64,000 bases of DNA from an uncultured Rhodospirillaceae bacterium (GCA_937927415.1 CALBDS010000057.1:59572-123571); one strand, 5' to 3'. Positions 27,501 through 36,307 are shown, counted from the stretch's first letter. Numbers and translations: made by a program. Notes: a model not told the origin generated them from the letters alone.

Positions 27501-28147
27501 CCAAGGAGATCACCTATTGGGATCACCGCGCCGAGCAACTGAAGCACCAGGAACGGGCTGGCAAGACCAACGCCACCCTCAATTCCGGCGAGGCCCGGAA
27601 GCGCGCCGACGCCCTTCAGGCCCGGCTGGAAAAGCGGCTGGACGACATCAAGCAGGAACGCCGGATGTCACCCCTGCCCCCCGTGGCGTTGGGCGGTCTG
27701 CTGGTGGTGCCGGTTGGTTTGCTGCTGACCATGGCCGGCAGCCCCCCGGCCCAGCCGTCGCATCCGGTGGACACCATGGCCGCCGCCGCGCGGGCGCGCG
27801 CGATCATCATGGAGATCGAACGGGGCCTGGGCTTTGAGCCGATCGACCGCGAATTCGAGAAGCTGGGCTACGATATCGAAAGCCGGGTGCCCGGAACCGG
27901 GCGCCTGCGCTTCATCGAGGTCAAGGGGCGCGTCACCGGGGCCGACACCATCACGGTGACCCGCAACGAAATCCTCACCTCGCTCAACAAGCCCGACGAC
28001 TTCATCCTGGCGGTGGTGGAGTTCGACGGCCCCGGCCACCGCGTCCACTACATCCGCCAGCCGTTCAGCCGCGAGCCGGATTTCGAGGTGACAAGCGTGA
28101 ACTACAGTTTTGCCGGGCTAATTGCGAAGGCGGGGATGGTCGCATGA
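24566..28147 (+). CDS. SNF2-family defence helicase with C-terminal DUF3883
   Basis: 1193 residues. Helicase lobe 1 has DDPGAGKT (D129-T136) and DEAH (D232-H235); note P in place of the usual M of the DDMGLGKT motif. Lobe 2 has LFTEHRDTLNYL, ATDAAGEGINLQRAH and QRFGRIHRIGQ. A long insert and coiled coil follow, with a short hydrophobic stretch near residue 1050, then DUF3883 (about 1070-1193, LRFIEVKGR), a domain seen at the ends of defence helicases and thought to have a nuclease-like fold. It resembles DrmD of DISARM class 1, but no drmA, drmB or drmC is present. Second gene of the operon. Confidence 0.85.
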   Translation: MARLEDLTPNASVCGILPDGLVTVVNVQWHGSAAVELTYKTPEGKVANELLYRHDEERIEVATAGRPWSFDGDGGLFRLVSEAQRIRLAHLFDPVLAVHTSVVEPLPHQITAVYESMLPRQPLRFLLADDPGAGKTIMAGLLMKELIVRGDLQRCLVVCPGSLAEQWQDELYRRFQLPFEILTNDKLEAARTGNWFLENNLVIARLDKLSRDEDVQQKLQAPDCRWDLVVCDEAHKLSATFFGGEVKYTKRYRLGQMLSSLTRHFLLMTATPHNGKEEDFQLFMALLDGDRFEGRFRDGTHTADVSDLMRRMVKERLLKFDGKPLFPERIAYTVPYKLSDPEARLYREVSDYVREEFNRADALQNDKRAGTVGFALTILQRRLASSPEAIHQSLRRRRERLESRLREMEILQRGAEIGAMLSAGRMLDADDVEDLDDAPDHEVQAAEEEILDQATAARSIGELKIEIDTLKRLEALALSIRRSGEDKKWRELASLLSEIFTPVLIANGLAEDAEPYDAGVPAIPKPTPSPRQKLVLFTEHRDTLNYLEGRITTLLGRREAVVAIHGGLGREERKKAEEAFKHDPEVKVLLATDAAGEGINLQRAHLMVNYDLPWNPNRLEQRFGRIHRIGQTEVCHLWNLVAEETREGDVYRKLLEKLEQARQALGGQVFDVLGKLQFDGRPLRELLIDAIRYGERPEVRARLDQVIDDAVTRDHLCGLLEDGALAQDSMDVSRVNRIREEMERAEARRLQPHYIESFFLEAFRRLGGTTKQREPRRYEITHVPAPIRNRDRLIGLGEPVLPRYERIAFEKALVAPLGQPLAAFVCPGHPLLDSVIDLTLERHRDLLRRGTILVDDRDFGTRPRLLFTLEHAIQDGAVTRGGERRIVSKRMLYVEIDGTGTPCPLRHAPYLDFRPLKEGEPDIDAILARPECAWIGPELEAKAVGYAVGTVVPEHLAEVKERKLALLAKTEAAVKDRLTKEITYWDHRAEQLKHQERAGKTNATLNSGEARKRADALQARLEKRLDDIKQERRMSPLPPVALGGLLVVPVGLLLTMAGSPPAQPSHPVDTMAAAARARAIIMEIERGLGFEPIDREFEKLGYDIESRVPGTGRLRFIEVKGRVTGADTITVTRNEILTSLNKPDDFILAVVEFDGPGHRVHYIRQPFSREPDFEVTSVNYSFAGLIAKAGMVA

Positions 28148-28899
28148 CACATCCCCTCCACCGCTGGACAGTGCGGGCCCAGCATTGGCAGCTTTCTAAC
28201 GCAATTCAGGGCACTCTGCTCCCGGTCTTTGGCGGCATTGAACAGAAAGCACAGGAATTCAGCCAGGAACTTCAGGGCATGGATTGTTCATCGGACAACC
28301 CGTGCCATAGCGAGGATGAATATCGCGCCGCGCAGGAGGTGTATTTCGCAGACGGTCTGCGGTCGATAGAGGCGGAGATGGCCGGAATGGCGGTCGTCGC
28401 GCTTTATCACTTGTGGGAACGATCGGTGAAGACGCTGCTTTCGCAGAAATGCCCATCCGATCAGCGTGACGAAATTGCCAACGCGAACTTCGACAAGATC
28501 AAGACGCTTCTGAAGAAAGGCACGCTTCTGAAGAAATGCACATCGCCCAGTGAGTCCACGGGTGCGCCGGAGACCATCGAACTACCCCCTAAGTGCACGT
28601 GTGCGCTGGAGAGCATCGACCTTGGCCGGCTGATTACCAACGTCATCAAGCATGGGGAAGGAAGCTCGGCGGAAGCCTTGCAGGATCGGGAACCGGAACT
28701 GTTCACCCGCCCGTGGAATGATGAGGATGTCCCCCTTCCATCCAATCACTCTGTGGCCGTGATCTGGCCCCAGCCTGTTCACGCCCGAAAACTCGCCGTC
28801 GCCATCGCCGTCTTCTGGAAATACCTGCCCGACAGTTACTTTCCTGCCCGCTCCGGACGATTGAAACTAGAAGATGTGCTGAACGAGGATTTTGCCTGA
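28144..28899 (+). CDS. Unknown protein of the defence operon, possibly HEPN-like
   Basis: 251 residues, not recognised. It overlaps the helicase by 4 bases and the methylase by 1, so it belongs to the operon. The fold looks all-alpha: a helix LRSIEAEMAGMAVVALYHLWERSV and a second LGRLITNVIKHGEGS. The helix pair with a conserved-looking NVIKHG recalls HEPN-type accessory proteins, but a full RX4-6H motif is not evident. The middle has a near-duplicated TLLKKG/TLLKKC and several cysteines. Its GC content is visibly lower than that of its neighbours, suggesting a separate origin. Confidence 0.6.
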   Translation: MTHPLHRWTVRAQHWQLSNAIQGTLLPVFGGIEQKAQEFSQELQGMDCSSDNPCHSEDEYRAAQEVYFADGLRSIEAEMAGMAVVALYHLWERSVKTLLSQKCPSDQRDEIANANFDKIKTLLKKGTLLKKCTSPSESTGAPETIELPPKCTCALESIDLGRLITNVIKHGEGSSAEALQDREPELFTRPWNDEDVPLPSNHSVAVIWPQPVHARKLAVAIAVFWKYLPDSYFPARSGRLKLEDVLNEDFA

Positions 28900-31784
28900 T
28901 GCCCCCCGCCAAGACCCGCAAGAAGCTCATCGAAGTCGCCCTGCCGCTGGAGGCCATCAACAAGGAGAGCGCGCGGGAGAAGTCGATCCGGCATGGGCAT
29001 CCCAGCACCCTGCATCTGTGGTGGGCGCGGCGGCCCTTGGCGGCGGCGCGGGCGGTGATCTTCGCGCAGATGGTGGATGACCCGTCGTCGTGGCCGGACC
29101 TGTTCCCCACGCCCACGGCGCAGCAGAAGGAACGCGAGCGCCTGTTCGCGATCATCACGGCGCTGGTGAAGTGGGAGAACACCACCAACGAAGCGGTTCT
29201 GGAACAGGCCCGCGCGGAAATCTGGCAAAGCTGGCGGCGGGCCTGCGCCGACAACGCCGACCATCCGCGCGCCCGGGAACTGTTCGACCGCCATGTGCTG
29301 CCCGGCTTCCACGACCCCTTCGCCGGCGGTGGTGCCTTGCCGCTGGAGGCGCAGCGGCTGGGGCTGGAGGCGCACGCCACCGACCTCAACCCGGTGGCGG
29401 TGCTGATCAACAAGGCGATGATCGAAATCCCGCCCAAATTCGCCGGGCAGCCGCCGGTCAACCCACGCTCCCGCGAGGAGCTGGCCCGCGGCGGGCGCTG
29501 GAACGGCAAGGGAGCGGAGGGTCTGGCCGAGGACGTGCGCCATTACGGCCAGTGGATGCGGGACGAGGCGGAAAAGCGCATCGGCCACCTGTATCCCAAG
29601 ATCGAGATCACGGCGGAGATGGCCGCCGAGCGGCCCGACCTGGCGCCGCTGGTGGGCCGCCGGCTGACGGTCATCGCCTGGCTGTGGGCGCGCACGGTGA
29701 AAAGCCCGAACCCCGCTTTCCGCGATGTGGATGTGCCGCTGGTCTCCACCTTCATGCTGTCCACCAAACCGGGGAAGGAGGCCCATGTCGAGCCGGTGAT
29801 TGAGGGCGGCGGCTATCGCTTCGCCGTCAAGGTCGGTAAACCGGAGGACGCCGAGGCGGCGAAAATGGGTACGACGGCTGGAAAGCGCAGTGCTTTCCGG
29901 TGCGTCATGTCGGGCGTACCTGTCACCTACGATCATATCCGGTCGGAAGGGAAGACAGGGCGCATGGGCACGCGCCTCATGGCGATTGTTGCTGAAGGCG
30001 AACGTGGTCGTGTTTATCTGTCGCCAACAGATGATATGGAAAAGCTCGCGCGTTCAGCGCGGCCAGATTGGAAACCTGAAACCGTCCTACCGGATAATCC
30101 ACGCGATTTTAAGACGCCAAACTACGGCCTAACCACCTACGGCGACCTGTTCACTCCGCGTCAACTGGTGGCCCTGACGGCATTTTCCGATTTGGTGCAG
30201 GAAGCGCGGGAGCGGATTAAGGCCGACGCGCTTGCCATCGGACGCCCCGACGACGACAAACCCCTGGCCGACGGCGGCGCCGGAGCCACCGCCTATGCCG
30301 ATGCGGTGGCGGTGTATTTGGGGTGTGCCATCAGCCGCATGACAAATTACTCAGCGACACTGTGTGTTTGGAGTTCTCATCCAAAGGATGAACTGGCAAA
30401 GCAAGTTTTCCTTCGCCAAGCACTGGCTATGACATGGGATTATGCGGAAACCAATCCATTTTCCTTAGCAGGTGGGACAATACACACAAACATCAACTAT
30501 CTTGTAAAAGCCGTAGGGATGCTCGCAGGCTCCACAAACGGATGCGCAGAACAATCATCCGCAGGGGCAGTGGAAATTTGTTCTCGGGTCGTCTCCACAG
30601 ACCCTCCTTACTACGATAATATCGGCTATGCTGACCTATCCGATTTCTTCTATGTCTGGCTGCGCCGCACTCTGCGCCCGGTCTTCCCCAGTCTATTCTC
30701 CACCCTGGCGGTGCCCAAGGCCGAGGAGCTGGTGGCGACTCCCTATCGCCATGGCGGCAAAGAGGCGGCGGAAGCCTTTTTCCTGACCGGTATGACGGCA
30801 GCCATGCATCGGCTGTCCGAACAGGCCCACCCCGCCTTCCCGGTCACCATCTATTACGCTTTCAAGCAGTCGGAGACCGCTAGCGATGCGGGCACCAGCA
30901 GCACCGGCTGGGAAACCTTCCTGGATGCCGTTATTAGAGCAGGATTCGCCATTTGTGGTACTTGGCCAATGCGGACGGAACTAATCGGTAATCTTAAAAA
31001 AGAAGTTGGCGCCCTCGCCTCCTCCATCGTCCTGGTCTGCCGCCAGCGCCCCGATGACGCTCCCATCGCCACCAAGCGCACGTTCCGCAACGCGCTGAAG
31101 GCCGAGCTTCCCGCCGCCTTGGCCCACCTCCAGCGCGGCAACATCGCGCCGGTGGATCTGGCGCAATCGGCCATCGGCCCCGGCATGGCGGTCTATACCC
31201 GCTACGGCAAGGTGCTGGACGCCGAGGGCAAGGCGGTGTCCGTCCGTGACGCGCTCTCCTTGATCAACGAGGTGCTGGACGAGGCCCTGGCCGAGCAGGA
31301 GGGCGAGTTCGATGCCGACACCCGCTGGGCGCTGTCCTGGTTCGAACAGGTGGGCTTCAACGACGGGGCCTATGGCGATGCCGAAACCCTGTCCAAGGCC
31401 AAGAACACCGCCGTCTCCGGCCTGATGGAGGCCGGGATTCTCACCTCCCGGGGCGGCAAGGTGCGGCTGTTCCGCCCCATCGACCTGCCCGCCGGCTGGC
31501 ACCCCGCCACCGACACCCGGCTGACCGTGTGGGAAATGGTCCACCACCTGATCCGTGTGCTGGAAGCCGACGGCGAGGCGGCGGCGGCCCGGATCGTGGC
31601 GGCCCTCGGCTCCAAGGCTGAAATCGCCCGCGAACTCGCGTACCGCCTCTACACGATGTGCGAGCGCAAGAAACGGGCGGCGGAGGCCATGTCCTATAAC
31701 GGGCTGGTGCAAAGCTGGCCGGAAATCCTCCGCCTGTCGCGGGAGGTGCAACCCGAAGCGCCCGCCCAGGGCGCGCTGCTGTAA
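28899..31784 (+). CDS. DUF1156 adenine-specific DNA methylase
   Basis: 961 residues. The N-terminal DUF1156 region starts KKLIEVALPLEAINKESARE and HLWWARRPLAAARAVIFAQ. SAM-binding motif DPFAGGGALPLEAQ is at residues 139-152 and the catalytic DPPYYDNI at 568-575. This family is found beside DUF499 ATPases and helicases in defence islands and is presumed to mark self DNA. Three internal stretches (about 29.87-30.12, 30.33-30.62 and 30.93-31.01 kb) are much more AT-rich than the rest of the gene, so it looks mosaic. A strong AAGGAGGA just after its stop serves the broken gene that follows. Confidence 0.85.
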   Translation: MPPAKTRKKLIEVALPLEAINKESAREKSIRHGHPSTLHLWWARRPLAAARAVIFAQMVDDPSSWPDLFPTPTAQQKERERLFAIITALVKWENTTNEAVLEQARAEIWQSWRRACADNADHPRARELFDRHVLPGFHDPFAGGGALPLEAQRLGLEAHATDLNPVAVLINKAMIEIPPKFAGQPPVNPRSREELARGGRWNGKGAEGLAEDVRHYGQWMRDEAEKRIGHLYPKIEITAEMAAERPDLAPLVGRRLTVIAWLWARTVKSPNPAFRDVDVPLVSTFMLSTKPGKEAHVEPVIEGGGYRFAVKVGKPEDAEAAKMGTTAGKRSAFRCVMSGVPVTYDHIRSEGKTGRMGTRLMAIVAEGERGRVYLSPTDDMEKLARSARPDWKPETVLPDNPRDFKTPNYGLTTYGDLFTPRQLVALTAFSDLVQEARERIKADALAIGRPDDDKPLADGGAGATAYADAVAVYLGCAISRMTNYSATLCVWSSHPKDELAKQVFLRQALAMTWDYAETNPFSLAGGTIHTNINYLVKAVGMLAGSTNGCAEQSSAGAVEICSRVVSTDPPYYDNIGYADLSDFFYVWLRRTLRPVFPSLFSTLAVPKAEELVATPYRHGGKEAAEAFFLTGMTAAMHRLSEQAHPAFPVTIYYAFKQSETASDAGTSSTGWETFLDAVIRAGFAICGTWPMRTELIGNLKKEVGALASSIVLVCRQRPDDAPIATKRTFRNALKAELPAALAHLQRGNIAPVDLAQSAIGPGMAVYTRYGKVLDAEGKAVSVRDALSLINEVLDEALAEQEGEFDADTRWALSWFEQVGFNDGAYGDAETLSKAKNTAVSGLMEAGILTSRGGKVRLFRPIDLPAGWHPATDTRLTVWEMVHHLIRVLEADGEAAAARIVAALGSKAEIARELAYRLYTMCERKKRAAEAMSYNGLVQSWPEILRLSREVQPEAPAQGALL

Positions 31785-31793
31785 GGAGGAGCC

Positions 31794-31937
31794 ATGCCCA
31801 CCCGCCTCTTCCCCGACGATGCCGCCCTGACCACGGTCTGCCGCCGCCACCGCATCCGCCGGCGTCTGGCCCTGTTCGGCTCGACGCTCAAGGGCAGCCA
31901 TCGCCCCGACAGCGATGGGGTTCATCATGAACACTGA
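31794..31937 (+). pseudogene. Truncated MNT-type nucleotidyltransferase antitoxin
   Basis: A 47-codon frame behind an excellent ribosome-binding site (AAGGAGGA). It encodes MPTRLFPDDAALTTVCRRHR then LALFGSTLKGSHRPDSD, the start and GS-x9-D-x-D catalytic signature of MNT/MenA-like nucleotidyltransferases. The normal IDLLVEF continuation is lost: after DSD the frame reads GVHHEH and stops. It is a remnant of a longer gene deleted between the methylase and DUF499 genes. A 29-codon frame (31927-32016) overlaps its end and may be a leader for the next gene, but has no recognisable feature. Confidence 0.6.
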
Positions 31938-32021
31938 CCACACCGTGTGGACGACGGCGACGGAAGCCGCGCCCGCGCTTCCGGCTCACATCACGCCCCT
32001 TTTGCCCACGGACTGACCATC

Positions 32022-35000
32022 ATGGCGATGACCAACCAGGAGCGCGTTGCCAAGGCGCTCGACCTTCTCAAGGCCGGATTGGGGCCGTTTGCCGAACGCG
32101 AGATCGACACCGCACTCAAACGCGGCATCCTGGTTCCGGCGGTGCGCACCTTCGCCGACGACCCGCTCGCCCGCAACAGGCCGATCACCCAATGGGATGC
32201 GGCACTGTTGCTGAAGCTGATGTGGGACGCCTGGAACGAGGTGTTCCGCACCACTCTCGGCCCCGCCGAGCGGGGGCTGGTGGGCGAAATTCGCGGCCAT
32301 CGCAACAAATGGGCGCACCAGGAGCCGTTCTCCGGCGACGACACCGACCGCGCGCTCGACTCCATCGCCCGTCTGCTGACCGCCGTTTCCGCCCCCCAGG
32401 CGGACGAGGTGACCCGGATGAAGACGGAACTGCGCCGCCTGATCTTTGAAGAGCAAAACCGATCCGAGCGGCGCAAGGGCGCTGGCACCGCCGTCGAAAG
32501 CCAGGTCACCGGCAGCCTGCCCCCCTGGCGCGAAGTGGTGGCCCCCCACCGTGACGTCGCCAGCGGACGCTATCAGCAGGCGGAATTCGCCGCCGATCTG
32601 TGGCAGGTGCATCTGGGCGAAGGCTCGGATGAATACCGCAACCCGGCGGAGTTCTTCCGCCGCACCTATCTGACCGAAAGCCTGGAGACCCTGTTGAAGG
32701 GGGCGGCGCTGCGGCTGTCCGGGCAGGGCGGCGACCCGGTGGTGCAGTTGCAGACCAATTTCGGCGGTGGCAAGACCCACTCCATGCTGGCGCTCTATCA
32801 TCTGGTGTCCGGCACCCCGCCGGGCGACCTGCTGGGCGTCGATGCCATCCTGGCCGAAGCCGACATCACCAAGCTGCCGGAAAAGGTCGCACGGGTGGTG
32901 CTGGTGGGGAACAAGATTTCCCCCGGCAACCCCAGCGTGAAGCCCGACGGCACCGTGGTGCGGACGCTGTGGGGCGAACTGGCCTGGCAGCTTGGTGGGG
33001 CCAATGCCTATGCGCGGGTGCAAGCCGACGACGAGCGCGCCACCAGCCCCGGCGACGTGCTGCGGGAGTTGATGAACGAGTTCGGCCCCAGCCTGATTCT
33101 GATCGACGAATGGGTGGCCTATGCCCGCCAGCTTCACGACGATCCCGATTTGCCGGGCGGCAGTTTCGAAACCCACTTCACCTTCGCCCAGGCGCTGACG
33201 GAAGCCGCCAAGCTCGCCAGGCACTGCCTGCTGGTGATCAGCCTTCCGGCCTCGGACACCGCCACGTCGCCCCATGCCGTCGGCAATGACGAGGAAGTGG
33301 GCGGCGAACGGGGCCGCGCCGCCCTGGCCCGTCTGCGCAACGTCATCGGCCGCGTGGAATCCTCGTGGGCACCGGCCAGCACCGAGGAAGGCTTCGAGAT
33401 CGTCCGCCGCCGCCTGTTCGAGCCGCTGCTCGAAAAATCCCAGTTCCTGTCCCGCGACACGGTGGCGCGGAAGTTCCACGACCTGTATCAGGGGCAGCAT
33501 CAGGAATTTCCGCCGGAATGCCGGGACTCCGGCTACGAGAACCGCCTCAGGGCCGCCTATCCCATCCACCCCGAGGTGTTCGACCGCCTTTATACCGACT
33601 GGTCCACCCAGCCCAAGTTCCAGCGCACCCGCGGCGTGCTGCGCCTGATGGCGGCGGTGATCCACAGCCTGTGGGAAAAGGGCGACCGCAATCCCATGAT
33701 CATGCCGGGCAACCTGCCCATCGACGATCCCCGCGTCCGCGACGAACTGACCCGCTACCTGTCCGACACCTGGAAGCCGATCATCGAGAAGGATGTGGAC
33801 GGCCCCAGCGCCCTGCCTCTGCGCATCGACGGCGACGTGCCCAATCTGGGCAAGTTCGCCGCCACCCGCCGGGTGGCCCGCACCCTCTATCTGGGGTCGG
33901 CCCCCACCTCCACAGCGGCCAACCGCGGCATCGAGGATCGCCGCATCAAGCTGGGCTGCGTCATGCCCGGCGAAGCGCCGTCGCTGTTCGGCGATGCGCT
34001 GCGGCGGCTGGCCACCGCGGCCACCTACCTCTATCAGGACGGCGCGCGCTACTGGTATTCGACCCAGCCCACCGTCACCAAAATGGCCGAGGACCGGGCC
34101 GAGCGGTTGAAGCGCACCCCCGATCAAGTGGTGGCGGAGATCGAGCGGCGGTTGCGAACCGACCTGAAATCCATGGGCGACTTTTGCCGTGTCCATCCCC
34201 TGCCGCAATCCGGTGCGGATGTTCCCGACGACGTGGACGCCCGGTTGGTGGTGCTGTCCACCGAGTTCCCCTACAGCAAGGACGCGGGCAACAAGGCCGA
34301 GGCGGCGGCCAAGACCATTCTGGAATCGCGCGGCAACTCGCCGCGGCTGTTCCGCAACAGCCTCGCTTTCCTTGCCGTCGATCAGACCCGCTTGCAGGAC
34401 TTGGACGAGGCGATGCGCCGCTATGTGGCCTGGGCCTCGATCCTGGACGAAAAGCTGGAATTGAACCTGGACCCCCATCAGGTGCGCCAGGCCGAGACCC
34501 AGATGAAATCGGCGGACAGCACGGTGGCCGCGCGGATGCCGGAGGCCTACCAGTGGCTGCTGGTGCCGGTGCAGACCTCCCCCCAGGCCGCCGTGGAATG
34601 GCAGGCGCTGCGCCTGTCCGGGCAGGACGCGCTGGCCGTGCGGGCATCCAAGAAGCTGCGCAATGAGGAACTTCTGGTGCCGTCGCTGGCGGGAACCCGG
34701 CTGCGCATGGAACTGGACCGCATCCCCCTATGGCGCGGCGATCATGTCAGCATCCGGCAACTGGCCGAGGATTTCGCCCGCTACGTCTATCTGCCGCGCC
34801 TGAAGGATTCCTCGGTGTTGGCCGCCGCCGTCCAGGACGGTCTCGGCCTGCTGCTGTGGAGCCAGGATTCATTCGCCTATGCCGACAGCTTTGATGAGGC
34901 GGCGAAACGGTACCGCGGCCTGCGCTGCGGCAAGCAGCTTACCCTGTCTCCCGACAATCTGGACGGCCTGCTGGTCAAGGCAGAGGTGGCCCAGGCCCAG

Positions 35001-35366
35001 CAAGCGGCGGAAGCCGCAGCAATTCCTCAGGCAGACACGGCCGGCGGCAAGCCGGGAGAGCCGTCAGACAGCAGCGCGCCGACTGGAACAACTGGGAGCG
35101 CAGGTACCTCTGGCCCCGCCGCCCCACGTCCGCTACGCCGCTTCCACGGCACCGTCTCGCTCAACGCCATGCGGGCGGGCCGGGATGCCGGTGAAATCGC
35201 CAACGAGATCATTGCCCACCTGGTCGGCGTTGTCGGTAGCGAGGTGACAGTGACACTGGAGATTGAAGCCCGCCTGCCCGACGGCGCATCCGACCACTTG
35301 GTGCGGACAGTGACGGAGAACTGTCGAACGCTGAAGTTTGCCAGCCAAGGCTTCGAGGAAGAGTAA
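32022..35366 (+). CDS. DUF499 defence ATPase with N-terminal HEPN (Swt1-type) motif
   Basis: 1114 residues from ATG 32022 (ATG 32028 or GTG 31947 are alternatives; none has a strong ribosome-binding site). The N-terminal 120 residues carry RGHRNKWAHQ with R94-N95...H99, an intact RX4H of the Swt1-type HEPN fold. The ATPase has Walker A FGGGKTHSM (F247-M255) and Walker B LILIDEW (D362, E363). The C-terminus has a Pro/Ala/Gly-rich linker and a small beta domain. DUF499 proteins partner DUF1156 methylases in predicted anti-phage systems; the HEPN motif suggests an RNase or scaffolding role on activation (inference). Confidence 0.82.
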   Translation: MAMTNQERVAKALDLLKAGLGPFAEREIDTALKRGILVPAVRTFADDPLARNRPITQWDAALLLKLMWDAWNEVFRTTLGPAERGLVGEIRGHRNKWAHQEPFSGDDTDRALDSIARLLTAVSAPQADEVTRMKTELRRLIFEEQNRSERRKGAGTAVESQVTGSLPPWREVVAPHRDVASGRYQQAEFAADLWQVHLGEGSDEYRNPAEFFRRTYLTESLETLLKGAALRLSGQGGDPVVQLQTNFGGGKTHSMLALYHLVSGTPPGDLLGVDAILAEADITKLPEKVARVVLVGNKISPGNPSVKPDGTVVRTLWGELAWQLGGANAYARVQADDERATSPGDVLRELMNEFGPSLILIDEWVAYARQLHDDPDLPGGSFETHFTFAQALTEAAKLARHCLLVISLPASDTATSPHAVGNDEEVGGERGRAALARLRNVIGRVESSWAPASTEEGFEIVRRRLFEPLLEKSQFLSRDTVARKFHDLYQGQHQEFPPECRDSGYENRLRAAYPIHPEVFDRLYTDWSTQPKFQRTRGVLRLMAAVIHSLWEKGDRNPMIMPGNLPIDDPRVRDELTRYLSDTWKPIIEKDVDGPSALPLRIDGDVPNLGKFAATRRVARTLYLGSAPTSTAANRGIEDRRIKLGCVMPGEAPSLFGDALRRLATAATYLYQDGARYWYSTQPTVTKMAEDRAERLKRTPDQVVAEIERRLRTDLKSMGDFCRVHPLPQSGADVPDDVDARLVVLSTEFPYSKDAGNKAEAAAKTILESRGNSPRLFRNSLAFLAVDQTRLQDLDEAMRRYVAWASILDEKLELNLDPHQVRQAETQMKSADSTVAARMPEAYQWLLVPVQTSPQAAVEWQALRLSGQDALAVRASKKLRNEELLVPSLAGTRLRMELDRIPLWRGDHVSIRQLAEDFARYVYLPRLKDSSVLAAAVQDGLGLLLWSQDSFAYADSFDEAAKRYRGLRCGKQLTLSPDNLDGLLVKAEVAQAQQAAEAAAIPQADTAGGKPGEPSDSSAPTGTTGSAGTSGPAAPRPLRRFHGTVSLNAMRAGRDAGEIANEIIAHLVGVVGSEVTVTLEIEARLPDGASDHLVRTVTENCRTLKFASQGFEEE

Positions 35367-35780
35367 TCTTTCGCGCGGCCATTGACGTGACGGCGGTAGC
35401 CAATTCACGGCTACCGTCTACGCCAACCGGTGTGGATCTGACGGGACGCTACGCACGTCGAGAAAACTCTGAACGAGCTACGCTTAAAACACCGCCGAGC
35501 AGGCCGTATTCCAATGTTCCCAGGGCCCGATCCGTCATTTGCCCGCGAGGAAATGGGGCGAGCGGCAATAAGAAAAGCAACCTTCAGCAAGATAAAGGGG
35601 AGGTTCGCGGTTGTTCTTAGCCGTTGATCTTCCTCGATTTTCCTTGTGTACACTTTTCCAAAGGCGAACATAGGCGAACCTGCTTCTGTTCCCAATCACT
35701 CCATCCGTATTTGGTCAAGGGGTAGGCTACGGCATATCATTGATCTGGTCGAACCACCACCATCTGCTCGCCTCTCCACC
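35367..35780. other. Non-coding gap downstream of the DUF499 gene
   Basis: No credible gene. About 30 bases after the DUF499 stop is a hairpin, GGTAGCC-N7-GGCTACC (35395-35415), which may act in termination although no T-run follows. The rest, up to the end of the minus-strand XRE gene, shows nothing I recognise. Confidence 0.45.
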
Positions 35781-36161
35781 TCACGATACATCATCTGAAG
35801 CCGTGCCCTGGACCACCGAACCCTTGGCAACGCTTTCCAGAAGATCGGCGGCCAGCCGCAAGGCAGAGGCATCCAGCATGCTCAAGCTGGCGCGGATGCG
35901 CTCAGAAACGCAGGTGTCCGGATCGGATGGTGCATCCGAATCGACACCGGGCATCGGTGCCAAGCCAAAGGCTTGATCGGGAGTCACCGCCAGTACCGCG
36001 CACAGGCGAATGAAGCGGTCGGGGTGCAGGTTCTGTTTGGCCGTGCCGGCGATGTAGCGACTGAACACCTTGTAGCGGACGCCGACACGCACCGCCGTCT
36101 CGTCCACACCCAAACCAAGGAAATCCATACGGCAGCGGAGCCGTGTCGTCAGCGCGCTCAT
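35781..36161 (-). CDS. XRE-like helix-turn-helix protein, copy 1
   Basis: 126 residues. N-terminal MSALTTRLRCRMDFLGLGVD and GVRYKVFSRYIAGTAKQNLH form a Cro/C1-like helix-turn-helix, followed by PDRFIRLCAVLAVTPDQAFG. Residues 10-75 align with the neighbouring minus-strand protein, so the two are diverged paralogues. It is probably a DNA-binding repressor or orphan antitoxin of the island. No toxin gene is adjacent. Regulation and targets are unknown. Confidence 0.6.
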   Translation of the reverse strand: MSALTTRLRCRMDFLGLGVDETAVRVGVRYKVFSRYIAGTAKQNLHPDRFIRLCAVLAVTPDQAFGLAPMPGVDSDAPSDPDTCVSERIRASLSMLDASALRLAADLLESVAKGSVVQGTASDDVS

Positions 36162-36307
36162 GGTCCCACCATGGCCGCGCCGAACTCCTCATCGTTATGG
36201 GATAAGACGCGATTATAAATCCAAAAAAATCTTATGCATCGCTTGGTAGGCGATGATCGGGAGGAGCCAGAAAACCATGGCGCTGTTCAAGGCTTTCCCA
36301 ATGCCTT

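Noticed and set aside
31986..34478. 830-codon minus-strand frame opposite DUF499
   Set aside because: Antisense shadow of a high-GC gene; rich in His, Gly and Gln with no domain.
24566..35366. DISARM or BREX system
   Set aside because: No drmA, drmB, drmC, pglZ or brxC/L genes; only a DrmD-like helicase and a WYL regulator overlap with those systems.
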